Of a stretch of 16,105 nucleotides of DNA, positions 1 through 6,759 are shown piece after piece; position 1 is the stretch's first letter, and each line of letters opens with the position of its first letter. The notes beneath the pieces were generated by a model. It ran no database searches, was not told where the DNA came from, and worked only from the letters and a program-made list of their open reading frames with translations. The DNA lies in NCBI GenBank assembly GCA_003506095.1, contig DNWZ01000847.1:1-16105 (forward strand), in the 5' to 3' direction. The translations under genes and the position numbers were made by a program. Source of the DNA: Planctomycetaceae bacterium. GTDB lineage: Bacteria; Planctomycetota; Planctomycetia; Pirellulales; Pirellulaceae.

Positions 1-2262
1 TTCGCGTCCATCGGCGGCAATCACAACCTCATGCCCGGCTGCTTGCAGCAAGCCGCGAGCAACAACTTGGTTTGCCAATCCGTCTTCGGCTAACAAAACT
101 TTCAGCTTCGGCCCCTTGGGCACGGACATTCCACCATGCGTCTCAGCGATTTGTACGACCCGCATCACTTGCAGCACCGCATCGAGCAATTCGGATTGGA
201 TAACCGGTTTAGTCAAATACCTCGCGATGCCCACCTGCTGGCATTGGTCGGAATTGCCAACTCCTGCGGCAGACGAAAGCATGACCAGGCGGAGATCGTC
301 AGGGCTGAACTTTTGTCGAATAAGTCTCGACAATTCGAACCCATCCATGTCGGGCATCATACAGTCGAGAATCACTAATCGATACGCAGTCCCTGCCTCA
401 GCCGCTCGATCGAGTTCCTCAATCGCCTCAGGGCCGCTGGCAACCAACGTAGGCCTTAAACGCCATGCGGTAAAAACTTCGTGAAGGATTCGCCGATTCG
501 TGGCATTGTCGTCAACAACCAAGACCGGCAGGTCGCTTAATGTTCGCAGAGCGCCGGTCTCCACAAGGCACTGCTGGTCTGCAACCGCGAGCTCGGCTGT
601 GAAAAAAAAGGTTGTCCCTACACCGACTTCGCTTTCCAGCCAAAAATCGCCACCCATCAGTTTTGCAAGCTGAGCAGAAATGGTTAAACCGAGCCCGGTT
701 CCGCCGTATCGACGCGTCGTACTGGAATCCGCCTGTGTGAATGCCGCCAAGACACTTTCGCGTTTATCTTCCGGGATCCCGATGCCTGTATCACGAACAC
801 TGAACCTCAATCGCAATCCGTTTCCCTTTGCCATCGATTCGCCTGTGCTCCCTTGGTCGCCGGTCGGAATCGCAGAAACGTCTGGCAGCGATGATTGCCC
901 ACGTGAAGTGTGATCGCGACACACATCGACCAGGATCTCGCCTTTATCAGTAAACTTAAGCGCATTACCGATCAGGTTGATTAAAATTTGACGCAAACGT
1001 CCCGGGTCGCCGATCAAGCGATCGGGAATATCGGGTGCGATGCGGCATATCAGTTCAAGCCCCTTTTCCGCAGCTCGCAACGACAGTGTTTGTCCCGTTT
1101 TCCCAACAGTATCGCGCAACGACAGCGGAATTCGTTCGAGCTCCAGTTTGCTCGCTTCGATCTTTGAAAAATCGAGGATGTCGTTCAATAAGCGCAGCAG
1201 CGAATCGGCCGCTTCGCGAACCAAGTCGAGAAAATCGTGCTGCTCACGAGTCAAACGCGTTTGAGACAACAATTCGGACATACCGATAATCGCATTCATC
1301 GGAGTGCGAATCTCATGGCTCATGTTTGCCAGAAAATCGCTCTTCGCACGATTGGCGGCATCCGCAGCATCGCGAGCCGCAGCGAGTTCGTCTTGCGTTT
1401 TTTTCAACGCTGTGATGTCACGAGAAATCCCGAAGGTCCCTATCGTTTGTCCGGTGGCGTCTTTCAAAGGCAATTTAGTACTGGTACACCACGAATCATC
1501 ACGATCGGGCCAGGTTTCCCGTTCGATTCGATTAATAACTGGAACGCCCGTGCGCATGATTTCAAGTTCGTTTTCGCGGGCCGGCTTAGCATGTTCCGGT
1601 GTAAAGACATCCGCGTCCGTCAAGCCGATCACTGCGTCACTGCTTGGTAGCCCAAACTTCTTGGCCATTCCGGCACCGACACGGATGAAACGACTGTCGC
1701 GATCTTTGAAGTAAATGCTGTCTGGCATATTATCCAACAGCGTTTGCAACCATTGGCGTTCTTGGTCGCGCAGATGCTCGGCCCGAATCCGCGCCGTCAC
1801 ATCCCAAAACAACAATTGCACGCCGCAAATGTTTCCTTGATCATCACGCAACGGGCACTTGAAGCGTTCCACCCAGTGAGTCTTGCCAGCAGCCGATTGG
1901 GTCTTTTCGACGCCGTGAAGCGACTTGCCCGATTCGATGACTTTGCGATCGTCCTGGCGATATCTGTCGGCAATTTCGCGAGAAAACAAGTCATAGTCCG
2001 ACTTGCCTAACAATGCTTCGGCCGTTGTTTTGCGATAACGCAGGTAGGCCGGATTGGCATACAATCGCCGACTCTCGGTGTCTTTTATCAACAAACAGAT
2101 CGGCAGGCTTTCGACCAACGTCCGATAGTTTGACATCGACAGGTTGGCAATGCCGGCGCAAGAAAACGCATCTGCCACTGATTCGATTGGCAGTTGCCAC
2201 TGCTGGCAGGGCTCATCCGATGACGACTCAAGATCGTCCGTCGATTTTTCCTCGCTATCCAC
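1..2262 (-). CDS. Soluble PAS-PAS hybrid sensor histidine kinase with tandem receiver domains (3' end outside window)
   Basis: The reading frame is open from a GTG at 2262 to the left edge (754 codons seen), so the C-terminus is missing. In order it holds an acidic, Ser-rich N-terminus; PAS1 (about residues 43-165); PAS2 (about 168-290, containing LLDNMPDSIYFKDRDSRF); HisKA with the H-box SHEIRTPMNAIIG and phospho-acceptor His316; HATPase_c with N-box ending at Asn433, RDTGIGIP and YGGTGLGLTIS; REC1 from residue 578 with acidic pair Asp584/585, phospho-Asp633 (LDCMMPDMDG) and Lys in LTKP; and the start of REC2 (LLAEDG near 723-728). No membrane segment is visible, so it should be cytoplasmic. 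The layout resembles BarA-type phosphorelay kinases, which often end in REC or Hpt. A Ser/Gly-rich insert of about 30 residues sits inside the ATPase domain before LRLRFSVRDTG. The GTG start follows GGGAAG at a 6-base gap; ATG at 2136 is the alternative. The signal is unknown. Confidence 0.93.
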   Translation of the reverse strand, partial: MDSEEKSTDDLESSSDEPCQQWQLPIESVADAFSCAGIANLSMSNYRTLVESLPICLLIKDTESRRLYANPAYLRYRKTTAEALLGKSDYDLFSREIADRYRQDDRKVIESGKSLHGVEKTQSAAGKTHWVERFKCPLRDDQGNICGVQLLFWDVTARIRAEHLRDQERQWLQTLLDNMPDSIYFKDRDSRFIRVGAGMAKKFGLPSSDAVIGLTDADVFTPEHAKPARENELEIMRTGVPVINRIERETWPDRDDSWCTSTKLPLKDATGQTIGTFGISRDITALKKTQDELAAARDAADAANRAKSDFLANMSHEIRTPMNAIIGMSELLSQTRLTREQHDFLDLVREAADSLLRLLNDILDFSKIEASKLELERIPLSLRDTVGKTGQTLSLRAAEKGLELICRIAPDIPDRLIGDPGRLRQILINLIGNALKFTDKGEILVDVCRDHTSRGQSSLPDVSAIPTGDQGSTGESMAKGNGLRLRFSVRDTGIGIPEDKRESVLAAFTQADSSTTRRYGGTGLGLTISAQLAKLMGGDFWLESEVGVGTTFFFTAELAVADQQCLVETGALRTLSDLPVLVVDDNATNRRILHEVFTAWRLRPTLVASGPEAIEELDRAAEAGTAYRLVILDCMMPDMDGFELSRLIRQKFSPDDLRLVMLSSAAGVGNSDQCQQVGIARYLTKPVIQSELLDAVLQVMRVVQIAETHGGMSVPKGPKLKVLLAEDGLANQVVARGLLQAAGHEVVIAADGRE

Positions 2263-2306
2263 GATTCGCTTCCCAAGCTATCGATTTGAAGCCTAACTGG
2301 CAGGGC

Positions 2307-2330
2307 AAAAAACGCACATCATTGGCGTTT
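2307..2330 (-). terminator. Weak intrinsic terminator after the UbiD-family gene
   Basis: Read on the minus strand, a 6-bp stem (AAACGC/GCGTTT) with a 9-base loop runs straight into a run of six T (2307-2312), in the 139-base gap between the decarboxylase stop and the histidine kinase start. The stem is short and part of the T run belongs to it, so termination would probably be partial. If it works, the kinase has its own promoter in this gap, but I saw no clear -35/-10 pair there. Confidence 0.35.
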
Positions 2331-2401
2331 ACCCCACTCAACAGACTTCATTTTAGTCGATTGCCGATAATGGTGCTTACAGGACCGGGAAAGGATTTTG
2401 G

Positions 2402-4243
2402 TCAGAGGTACTTGGCCAGAACCCCGCCCCGCGCGGCCCGCGCGTCGACTTTGGAAATCGTTTCGCGGTCTTCCAACAACGGCGGTGCATGTTGCGGTTT
2501 GATCCGAGCGTCAATGACCAACGGGCCACGACATCCCCAGTGCTTGTCAACAATTTCGCTGCCAATTCCGTCAAGATCGATCGCCGGGTTGCTGCGAGTA
2601 AAGGTGACCCACAACCAATTGCTGAGTGACCGGGCGGCGAAACCCGAATCGTCGACCAACGTGATCAGCGGGAGTCCGGTGAGTCGGTTCGGATCTTCTT
2701 GGTCGGCAATATCCCGACAAAATCTTACCAAGTCATCACGCGACGATGCATCGACAAATTTTGGCGCCTTGACCGCCATTAAACCGGGCAACACCAATCG
2801 CGGTTCGGAAAACCCCGGTGGCAATTTCAACGATGCGGGAATCGCAGTTGCCAATTCACGCACAACGCGGTCTGCTGCTGCGATCACGACCTTGCTGCCA
2901 CGGTTGAACCCGGTGCCGCTGTAATCGAGCGTGTCAATCGTCGTTTGCGTGTGAAAGTGTAAGTCGCGACGTGGATCAAAACGCTGCAGAACATGGCATA
3001 AGAATTTGTCAATCTGATGGATATCCAATCCACCTGCTCGATCTTCGGTGATGATCAAATACTTGGCAAGGGAGAGTTGGCCATTGCCGAGAATCGCATT
3101 GGCTTGGGTCAGCAGTTCCTGCGGCTGATGAGATTCCAAATGCGGCATGTAACGTTCGCTGCCGATCGCTAACAACAACGGGTGAACGCCTGCCGCATCG
3201 ACCGCATGCACCGCTTTTACACCGGGGATCACCGACGGAATGATCGGGTCGGTCAATTCGTGAATCAGTTGGCCAAACGTGGTGTCCTCTTGTGGCGGTC
3301 GCCCGACGACGGTGAATGGCCAAATCGCCCCATCGCGATGCCAAACATGGCTGACCTTCATCAGCGGAAAATCATGCCGCAAACTGTAATACCCCAAATG
3401 GTCGCCAAATGGGCCTTCGGGCTTCGAAGCCAGCGGATCGATTTGGCCGACAATCGCGAAATCGGCATCGGCATAAACTGGCGCGTGTGGGCCACGAATC
3501 ATCGCGATCCGTCGACCGGCCAATGCCCCGCCGAACGTCAGTTCAGTCAATCCCTCAGGCAGTGGCATCACGGCGGCCAACGACATCGCTGGTGAACCGC
3601 CCACGGTGATTGAAACCTGGAGCGGTTCGCCACGATCCAGCGCCGCCCGATGGTGCACCCCGATGCCACGGTGAATCTGATAATGCAAGCCGACTTCCGA
3701 TGTCGGGTTGTAATCGTTGCCTGAGATCTGCACTCGATACATTCCCAAATTGATTCGCATCAAGTTTTGGGGTGCAATCGGGTCGGCACTCAAGACTTGA
3801 GGCAACGTTACGAATGCTCCGCCATCGTCGGGCCAACATTTCAACTGCGGCAGTTCGGCCAATGAAATTTTATTTGCGGCGACAGCGCCATGTCGCGTGA
3901 AGCGAGGCAGCATTCGCAACGCCGTTAACGGCGTCAACGCATATCGCATCGGACGCTTGGGCAACGCCGAAGGATCGAGTTTCAGCTCGATTAAACGGCG
4001 GACCGATTCGAGCGTGTCGCGAAAGAGATACCGGGCTTGTTCCAGCGACGCAAAAAGGTTGGAAGCCATCGGAAAATGGCAACCAACCACGTTCGTGAAC
4101 AGCATGGCCGGACCGCCAGACGCGTAAACACGTCGCTGGATTTCAGCCATTTCGAGGTACGGGTCAACGGGATCGTCCACCTGGATCAACCTGCCGCCAG
4201 CCTTCAAATCATGGACTACGTCCCGTGTGCTGCGATGTTTCAT
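2402..4243 (-). CDS. UbiD-family prenylated-FMN decarboxylase, possibly menaquinone (MqnL-type)
   Basis: UbiD enzymes remove a carboxylate from aromatic or unsaturated acids using prenylated FMN supplied by a UbiX-type prenyltransferase. From the ATG at 4243 the protein has 613 residues, longer than E. coli UbiD (about 500) and closer to the long forms annotated as menaquinone decarboxylases. Family residues are visible: NLGMYR (Asn165, Arg170), HRG (His191), TELTFGGAL (Glu234) and PEGPFGDHLGYY (Glu276, Asp281). By family comparison these are the metal/prFMN ligands and the Arg-Glu-Glu/Asp proton network, so it should be active. The frame can extend nine codons to a TTG at 4270, but the ATG starts with the usual UbiD N-terminus (MKHRSTRDVV). 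It is divergent from pepA and upstream of the histidine kinase. No UbiX partner lies in the window. The menaquinone role is inferred from planctomycetes generally using the futalosine route; other aromatic acids are possible. Confidence 0.9.
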   Translation of the reverse strand: MKHRSTRDVVHDLKAGGRLIQVDDPVDPYLEMAEIQRRVYASGGPAMLFTNVVGCHFPMASNLFASLEQARYLFRDTLESVRRLIELKLDPSALPKRPMRYALTPLTALRMLPRFTRHGAVAANKISLAELPQLKCWPDDGGAFVTLPQVLSADPIAPQNLMRINLGMYRVQISGNDYNPTSEVGLHYQIHRGIGVHHRAALDRGEPLQVSITVGGSPAMSLAAVMPLPEGLTELTFGGALAGRRIAMIRGPHAPVYADADFAIVGQIDPLASKPEGPFGDHLGYYSLRHDFPLMKVSHVWHRDGAIWPFTVVGRPPQEDTTFGQLIHELTDPIIPSVIPGVKAVHAVDAAGVHPLLLAIGSERYMPHLESHQPQELLTQANAILGNGQLSLAKYLIITEDRAGGLDIHQIDKFLCHVLQRFDPRRDLHFHTQTTIDTLDYSGTGFNRGSKVVIAAADRVVRELATAIPASLKLPPGFSEPRLVLPGLMAVKAPKFVDASSRDDLVRFCRDIADQEDPNRLTGLPLITLVDDSGFAARSLSNWLWVTFTRSNPAIDLDGIGSEIVDKHWGCRGPLVIDARIKPQHAPPLLEDRETISKVDARAARGGVLAKYL

Positions 4244-4387
4244 GGTGCCGTTAAAAACCTTATGAGCCAATCAAGCTTGACTACTGATCGTATTGCTGTT
4301 CACCGGGTAGGATAACCGTCGTCAGAGCCTTACACTAACCCGCCACCGGTTTCGTCTATCCCGGTTGTGCCATTACCGAGTCGTCGC

Positions 4388-4392
4388 AGGAG
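4388..4392 (+). promoter_or_regulatory. Ribosome binding site deciding the pepA start
   Basis: A perfect AGGAG lies 10 bases before the GTG at 4403. The frame is open further upstream to a GTG at 4367, but that codon has no Shine-Dalgarno sequence, so 4403 is the better start. Confidence 0.6.
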
Positions 4393-4402
4393 TATATTCG
4401 CC

Positions 4403-5893
4403 GTGCAATCTGTGCCCCCCGCCAATACGAAACTTGCCACAATCGATGCCAGTGCGGCCGTGAATCAACCATGCGACGTCCTTGTTTTGGGGATCGCAGA
4501 AGAGAACGAGTTATCGTCGATCGGCCAGCGAATCGATAGCGAGCAGGGTGGTTGGATTGGCCGCGCCGCACAAGCAGGCACCATCAAAAATAAACGAGGT
4601 GAGATTTCACTTTCGATCGGAACGGTTGCCGGCGGCCCTGCACTGGTCATGGTGGTCGGATTGGGCGATACCGATTTGATCGATCGCGGGAAGGCGTTTG
4701 AATTGGGAGCAGCGATTATCAGACGCATCGTCGATACGCGTAAAGAACGTGTTGTGATTGCTATGCTTGACCAATTGAACTCGGATACTCACGACGCGTT
4801 TGTTGCCGGAACGATCACCGCTTGCGAAGGCCAATCGCTTTACCAAGCAGAAGCAGCGGTCAATCCGCCGCTCACGATTGAGTTCGTTGATGCAACAGAA
4901 GAATCGGTACAGACGGGCAAAATCGTTGGTGAATCGGTCAATGTGACTCGACGACTGGTCAATGAACCGCCGAATGTGATTTACCCCGAGACGTTTGCGA
5001 ATGCCGCGTCGAAGGTTGCCCAAGAAACCGGATTATCGATCGAAGTTTGGGACGAAAAGAAATTACGAGCCGAAGGGTGTCGAGCGATTTTGGCCGTTGG
5101 CGGTGCATCGGTTCACCCACCTCGGCTGGTAATTCTTCGCCACCGTGGGGGCGGCGACGACGAGCCGTTGATGGCGATCGTCGGCAAAGGTGTCACCTTT
5201 GACAGCGGCGGATTATCGATCAAACCGAGCGAAGGGATGTTCGATATGAAGTGCGACATGGCAGGCGCAGCAACCGTGGTCGGTGTCATGCGTGCCGCTG
5301 CGCTGCTGAAACTGCCGATCAATCTTGTCGGCGTTTGCGGGCTGGCCGAAAACATGATTTCCGGTGATGCCTATCGGTTGGGCGACGTGATCGAAACCCG
5401 CAGCGGGACAACCATCGAGATCCACAATACGGACGCGGAAGGACGAGTCGTTTTGGCTGATACTTTGGACGTCGCACTGCAGCACAAGCCGATCGCGATT
5501 GTGGACTTGGCCACATTAACCGGAGCGTGCATGGTCGCGTTGGGACGCGACACAGCAGGCTTGATGTCGAACGATTCCGTGCTATGTGATCAGGTTGCCG
5601 AAGCGGCCGAGTATGAAGGCGAATGGGCTTGGGAATTGCCCATGTTTAGCTTCTTTGACGAGCAAGTCAAAAGTAAAGTTGCGGATCTGAAGAACGTCGG
5701 CGACGGACGTTGGGGCGGTGCCATCACCGCAGCCAAATTCTTAGAACAGTTTGTCGATAAAACATCCTGGGTGCATATCGACATTGCTGGCCCAGCGTTC
5801 GCAGAGAGCCCCAAACCGCATCGCGATGCCGGTGCAACGGGCGTGATGGTGCGCACGTTAATCCGCTGGCTGCAATCGAAAGAGCCAGCGTAA
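4403..5893 (+). CDS. pepA: Leucyl aminopeptidase, peptidase family M17
   Basis: This cytosolic two-metal aminopeptidase releases N-terminal residues from peptides, mainly in protein turnover; some relatives also bind DNA in site-specific recombination. From the GTG at 4403 it has 496 residues, close to E. coli PepA (503). The N-terminal M17 domain comes first (roughly residues 1-160), then the catalytic domain. Metal and catalytic residues are all present: Lys262 and Asp267 in VGKGVTFDSGG, Lys274 in LSIKPSEG, Asp285 in DMAGAATVVG, and Asp344, Glu346 and Arg348 in the signature NTDAEGRV. These align with E. coli Lys270, Asp275, Lys282, Asp293, Asp352, Glu354 and Arg356 at a constant offset of eight. 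The gene stands alone, divergent from the UbiD-family gene and convergent with the RidA-like gene, and ends at a strong hairpin. I am very sure of the family; the GTG start is inferred from its ribosome site. Confidence 0.96.
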   Translation: MQSVPPANTKLATIDASAAVNQPCDVLVLGIAEENELSSIGQRIDSEQGGWIGRAAQAGTIKNKRGEISLSIGTVAGGPALVMVVGLGDTDLIDRGKAFELGAAIIRRIVDTRKERVVIAMLDQLNSDTHDAFVAGTITACEGQSLYQAEAAVNPPLTIEFVDATEESVQTGKIVGESVNVTRRLVNEPPNVIYPETFANAASKVAQETGLSIEVWDEKKLRAEGCRAILAVGGASVHPPRLVILRHRGGGDDEPLMAIVGKGVTFDSGGLSIKPSEGMFDMKCDMAGAATVVGVMRAAALLKLPINLVGVCGLAENMISGDAYRLGDVIETRSGTTIEIHNTDAEGRVVLADTLDVALQHKPIAIVDLATLTGACMVALGRDTAGLMSNDSVLCDQVAEAAEYEGEWAWELPMFSFFDEQVKSKVADLKNVGDGRWGGAITAAKFLEQFVDKTSWVHIDIAGPAFAESPKPHRDAGATGVMVRTLIRWLQSKEPA

Positions 5894-5917
5894 CTTGCGG
5901 CTTTTAAATCCACGACA

Positions 5918-5949
5918 AGGCGACTTGCGCGATCAATCGCGAGTCGCCT
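5918..5949. terminator. Bidirectional hairpin terminator between pepA and the RidA-like gene
   Basis: A long imperfect palindrome fills the gap between the two converging genes. The outer stem is AGGCGACT/AGTCGCCT (8 bp), then a two-base TG bulge on the left arm, then an inner stem CGCGA/TCGCG with a TCAA loop. It ends three bases from the RidA-like stop codon. The stem can form on either strand, as expected for a shared terminator, but no long T run follows on the plus side. Confidence 0.6.
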
Positions 5950-5952
5950 ATC

Positions 5953-6396
5953 TCATTCGCTTTTGATTTCGAAGATCGCTTCTACTTCGACCGCGACACC
6001 GGTTGGCAATTGTGCAAACCCAACAGCGCTGCGAGCGTGATAACCGTCACCTGTCTTTCCATATATTTCATGCAAAAGATCGCTGCAACCGTTAACGACT
6101 AAATGTTGTTCGGTGAACTGCAGTGTCGAGTTGACACAACCGAGCAACTTCAGAACTTTCAAGCCATTGATCGTGCCATGAAAGTTATAAATTGAGTTAA
6201 GGATTTTGACGGCACACTCTCTCGCCGCAGCCTTCCCCTGATCGACATACAAATCGTCGCCCAGTTTGCCTTTGATATCACTGACGTGCCCTGACGTAAT
6301 CAACAGGTTCCCGCTGCGGACAACCATTGCCAAGTAACCCGGTTCCTGTTTCGAAAAGGTCACTCCGGCGGCTTCGGCTTTCTCTTGTGGCGTCAT
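5953..6396 (-). CDS. RidA/YjgF/YER057c family protein (probable 2-iminobutanoate/enamine deaminase)
   Basis: RidA proteins hydrolyse reactive enamines and imines released by PLP enzymes such as threonine dehydratase, protecting other PLP enzymes in the cytosol; they are usually trimers. The protein has 147 residues, from MTPQEKAEAAGV to EVEAIFEIKSE, about 20 longer than E. coli RidA, with an enlarged middle part (HGTINGLKVLKLLGCVNS). The key arginine is kept: ARSAVGFAQLP places Arg122 where E. coli has Arg105, and Glu137 in VEVEAI matches Glu120 with the same spacing. So it belongs to the active, arginine-containing branch. The frame is open upstream to 6501, but the ATG at 6396 is chosen because AGGAG precedes it by 10 bases and the family N-terminus begins there. 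The neighbours give no substrate clue. Family assignment is firm; substrate is unknown. Confidence 0.92.
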   Translation of the reverse strand: MTPQEKAEAAGVTFSKQEPGYLAMVVRSGNLLITSGHVSDIKGKLGDDLYVDQGKAAARECAVKILNSIYNFHGTINGLKVLKLLGCVNSTLQFTEQHLVVNGCSDLLHEIYGKTGDGYHARSAVGFAQLPTGVAVEVEAIFEIKSE

Positions 6397-6406
6397 GGCA
6401 AAAAGG

Positions 6407-6411
6407 CTCCT
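6407..6411 (-). promoter_or_regulatory. Ribosome binding site of the RidA-like gene
   Basis: On the minus strand AGGAG sits 10 bases before the ATG at 6396. It rules against the longer in-frame reading that starts at 6501. Confidence 0.6.
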
Positions 6412-6564
6412 GGATAACTGGAAAATGAACGTGATTCGGTAGGCGATTGGCGACCGCCGACGGTGCAAAGTGTAACCCTTTTGCGTGCTACGGATCACCA
6501 CCCTGACCCGCTTGAATTGCTGCGTAGAACAACAACGGCTGAATGAACCGCATTCTCCACCAGT

Positions 6565-6587
6565 GGACTAGTGTGCGCACTGCGTCC
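6565..6587. repeat. Imperfect inverted repeat in the divergent promoter region
   Basis: GGAC and AGTG on the left face CACT and GTCC on the right, around a TGCG loop, with a one-base and a two-base bulge. The perfect 8-base palindrome GTGCGCAC is inside. It could be an operator or a small hairpin; its position about 85-105 bases upstream of the extended -10 of the kinase operon would suit an activator site, but nothing proves this. Confidence 0.3.
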
Positions 6588-6668
6588 TAGCAATGCTCGA
6601 AAACGCCAGCAATAAACGAAAGCAGCCCGTGAAAGCGTGTGGGTACCGGCATGAGGACACCTGACTTT

Positions 6669-6677
6669 TGTTATGAT
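6669..6677 (+). promoter_or_regulatory. Extended -10 promoter for the Ser/Thr kinase-histidine kinase operon
   Basis: TGTTATGAT matches the extended -10 element (TG, one base, then TATGAT, five of six with TATAAT). No good -35 box lies 16-18 bases upstream, as is common for extended -10 promoters. Transcription would start near 6684, giving a leader of about 75 bases before the ATG at 6760. This assumes a housekeeping sigma factor with E. coli-like preference. Confidence 0.45.
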
Positions 6678-6744
6678 AGGGTAAGGCCTTCAATCCAGGT
6701 GGATGGTTGTAGCCGCGGACACTTTTTCAGCGGGAATCTCGTTC

Positions 6745-6755
6745 GGAGAGGGGGG
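6745..6755 (+). promoter_or_regulatory. Purine-rich ribosome binding site deciding the Ser/Thr kinase start
   Basis: GGAGAGGGGGG ends four bases before the ATG at 6760. The in-frame upstream ATG at 6703 has no such site, so 6760 is preferred. Confidence 0.6.
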
Positions 6756-6759
6756 TGCA

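Larger units (their letters stand above)
6397..6759. other. 363-base divergent intergenic region between the RidA-like gene and the Ser/Thr kinase
   Basis: No convincing gene lies here. It holds the RidA-side ribosome site (6407-6411), an inverted repeat (6565-6587), an extended -10 promoter (6669-6677) and the kinase ribosome site (6745-6755). I did not find a clear promoter for the RidA-like gene. Frames that cross the region from either gene have no ribosome site for their longer versions. Confidence 0.6.

Noticed and set aside
2013..2924. 303-residue plus-strand open frame across the histidine kinase start, the gap and the decarboxylase end
   Set aside because: It is antisense to two well-supported genes, has low-complexity Arg/Ser/Pro composition and no recognisable motif; it is a shadow of minus-strand coding.
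4268..4270. TTG start nine codons upstream for the UbiD-family gene
   Set aside because: The ATG at 4243 matches the usual family N-terminus, and the TTG has no clear ribosome site.
4277..4282. TTGACT as a -35 box for pepA
   Set aside because: No acceptable -10 hexamer occurs 15-19 bases downstream.
6397..6501. Longer RidA-like protein starting at 6501
   Set aside because: The extra 35 residues are Arg-rich and unlike the family, and AGGAG lies before the internal ATG at 6396.
6703..6759. Upstream ATG start for the Ser/Thr kinase
   Set aside because: It has no Shine-Dalgarno sequence, while a strong purine-rich site precedes the ATG at 6760 and would lie inside the coding region.
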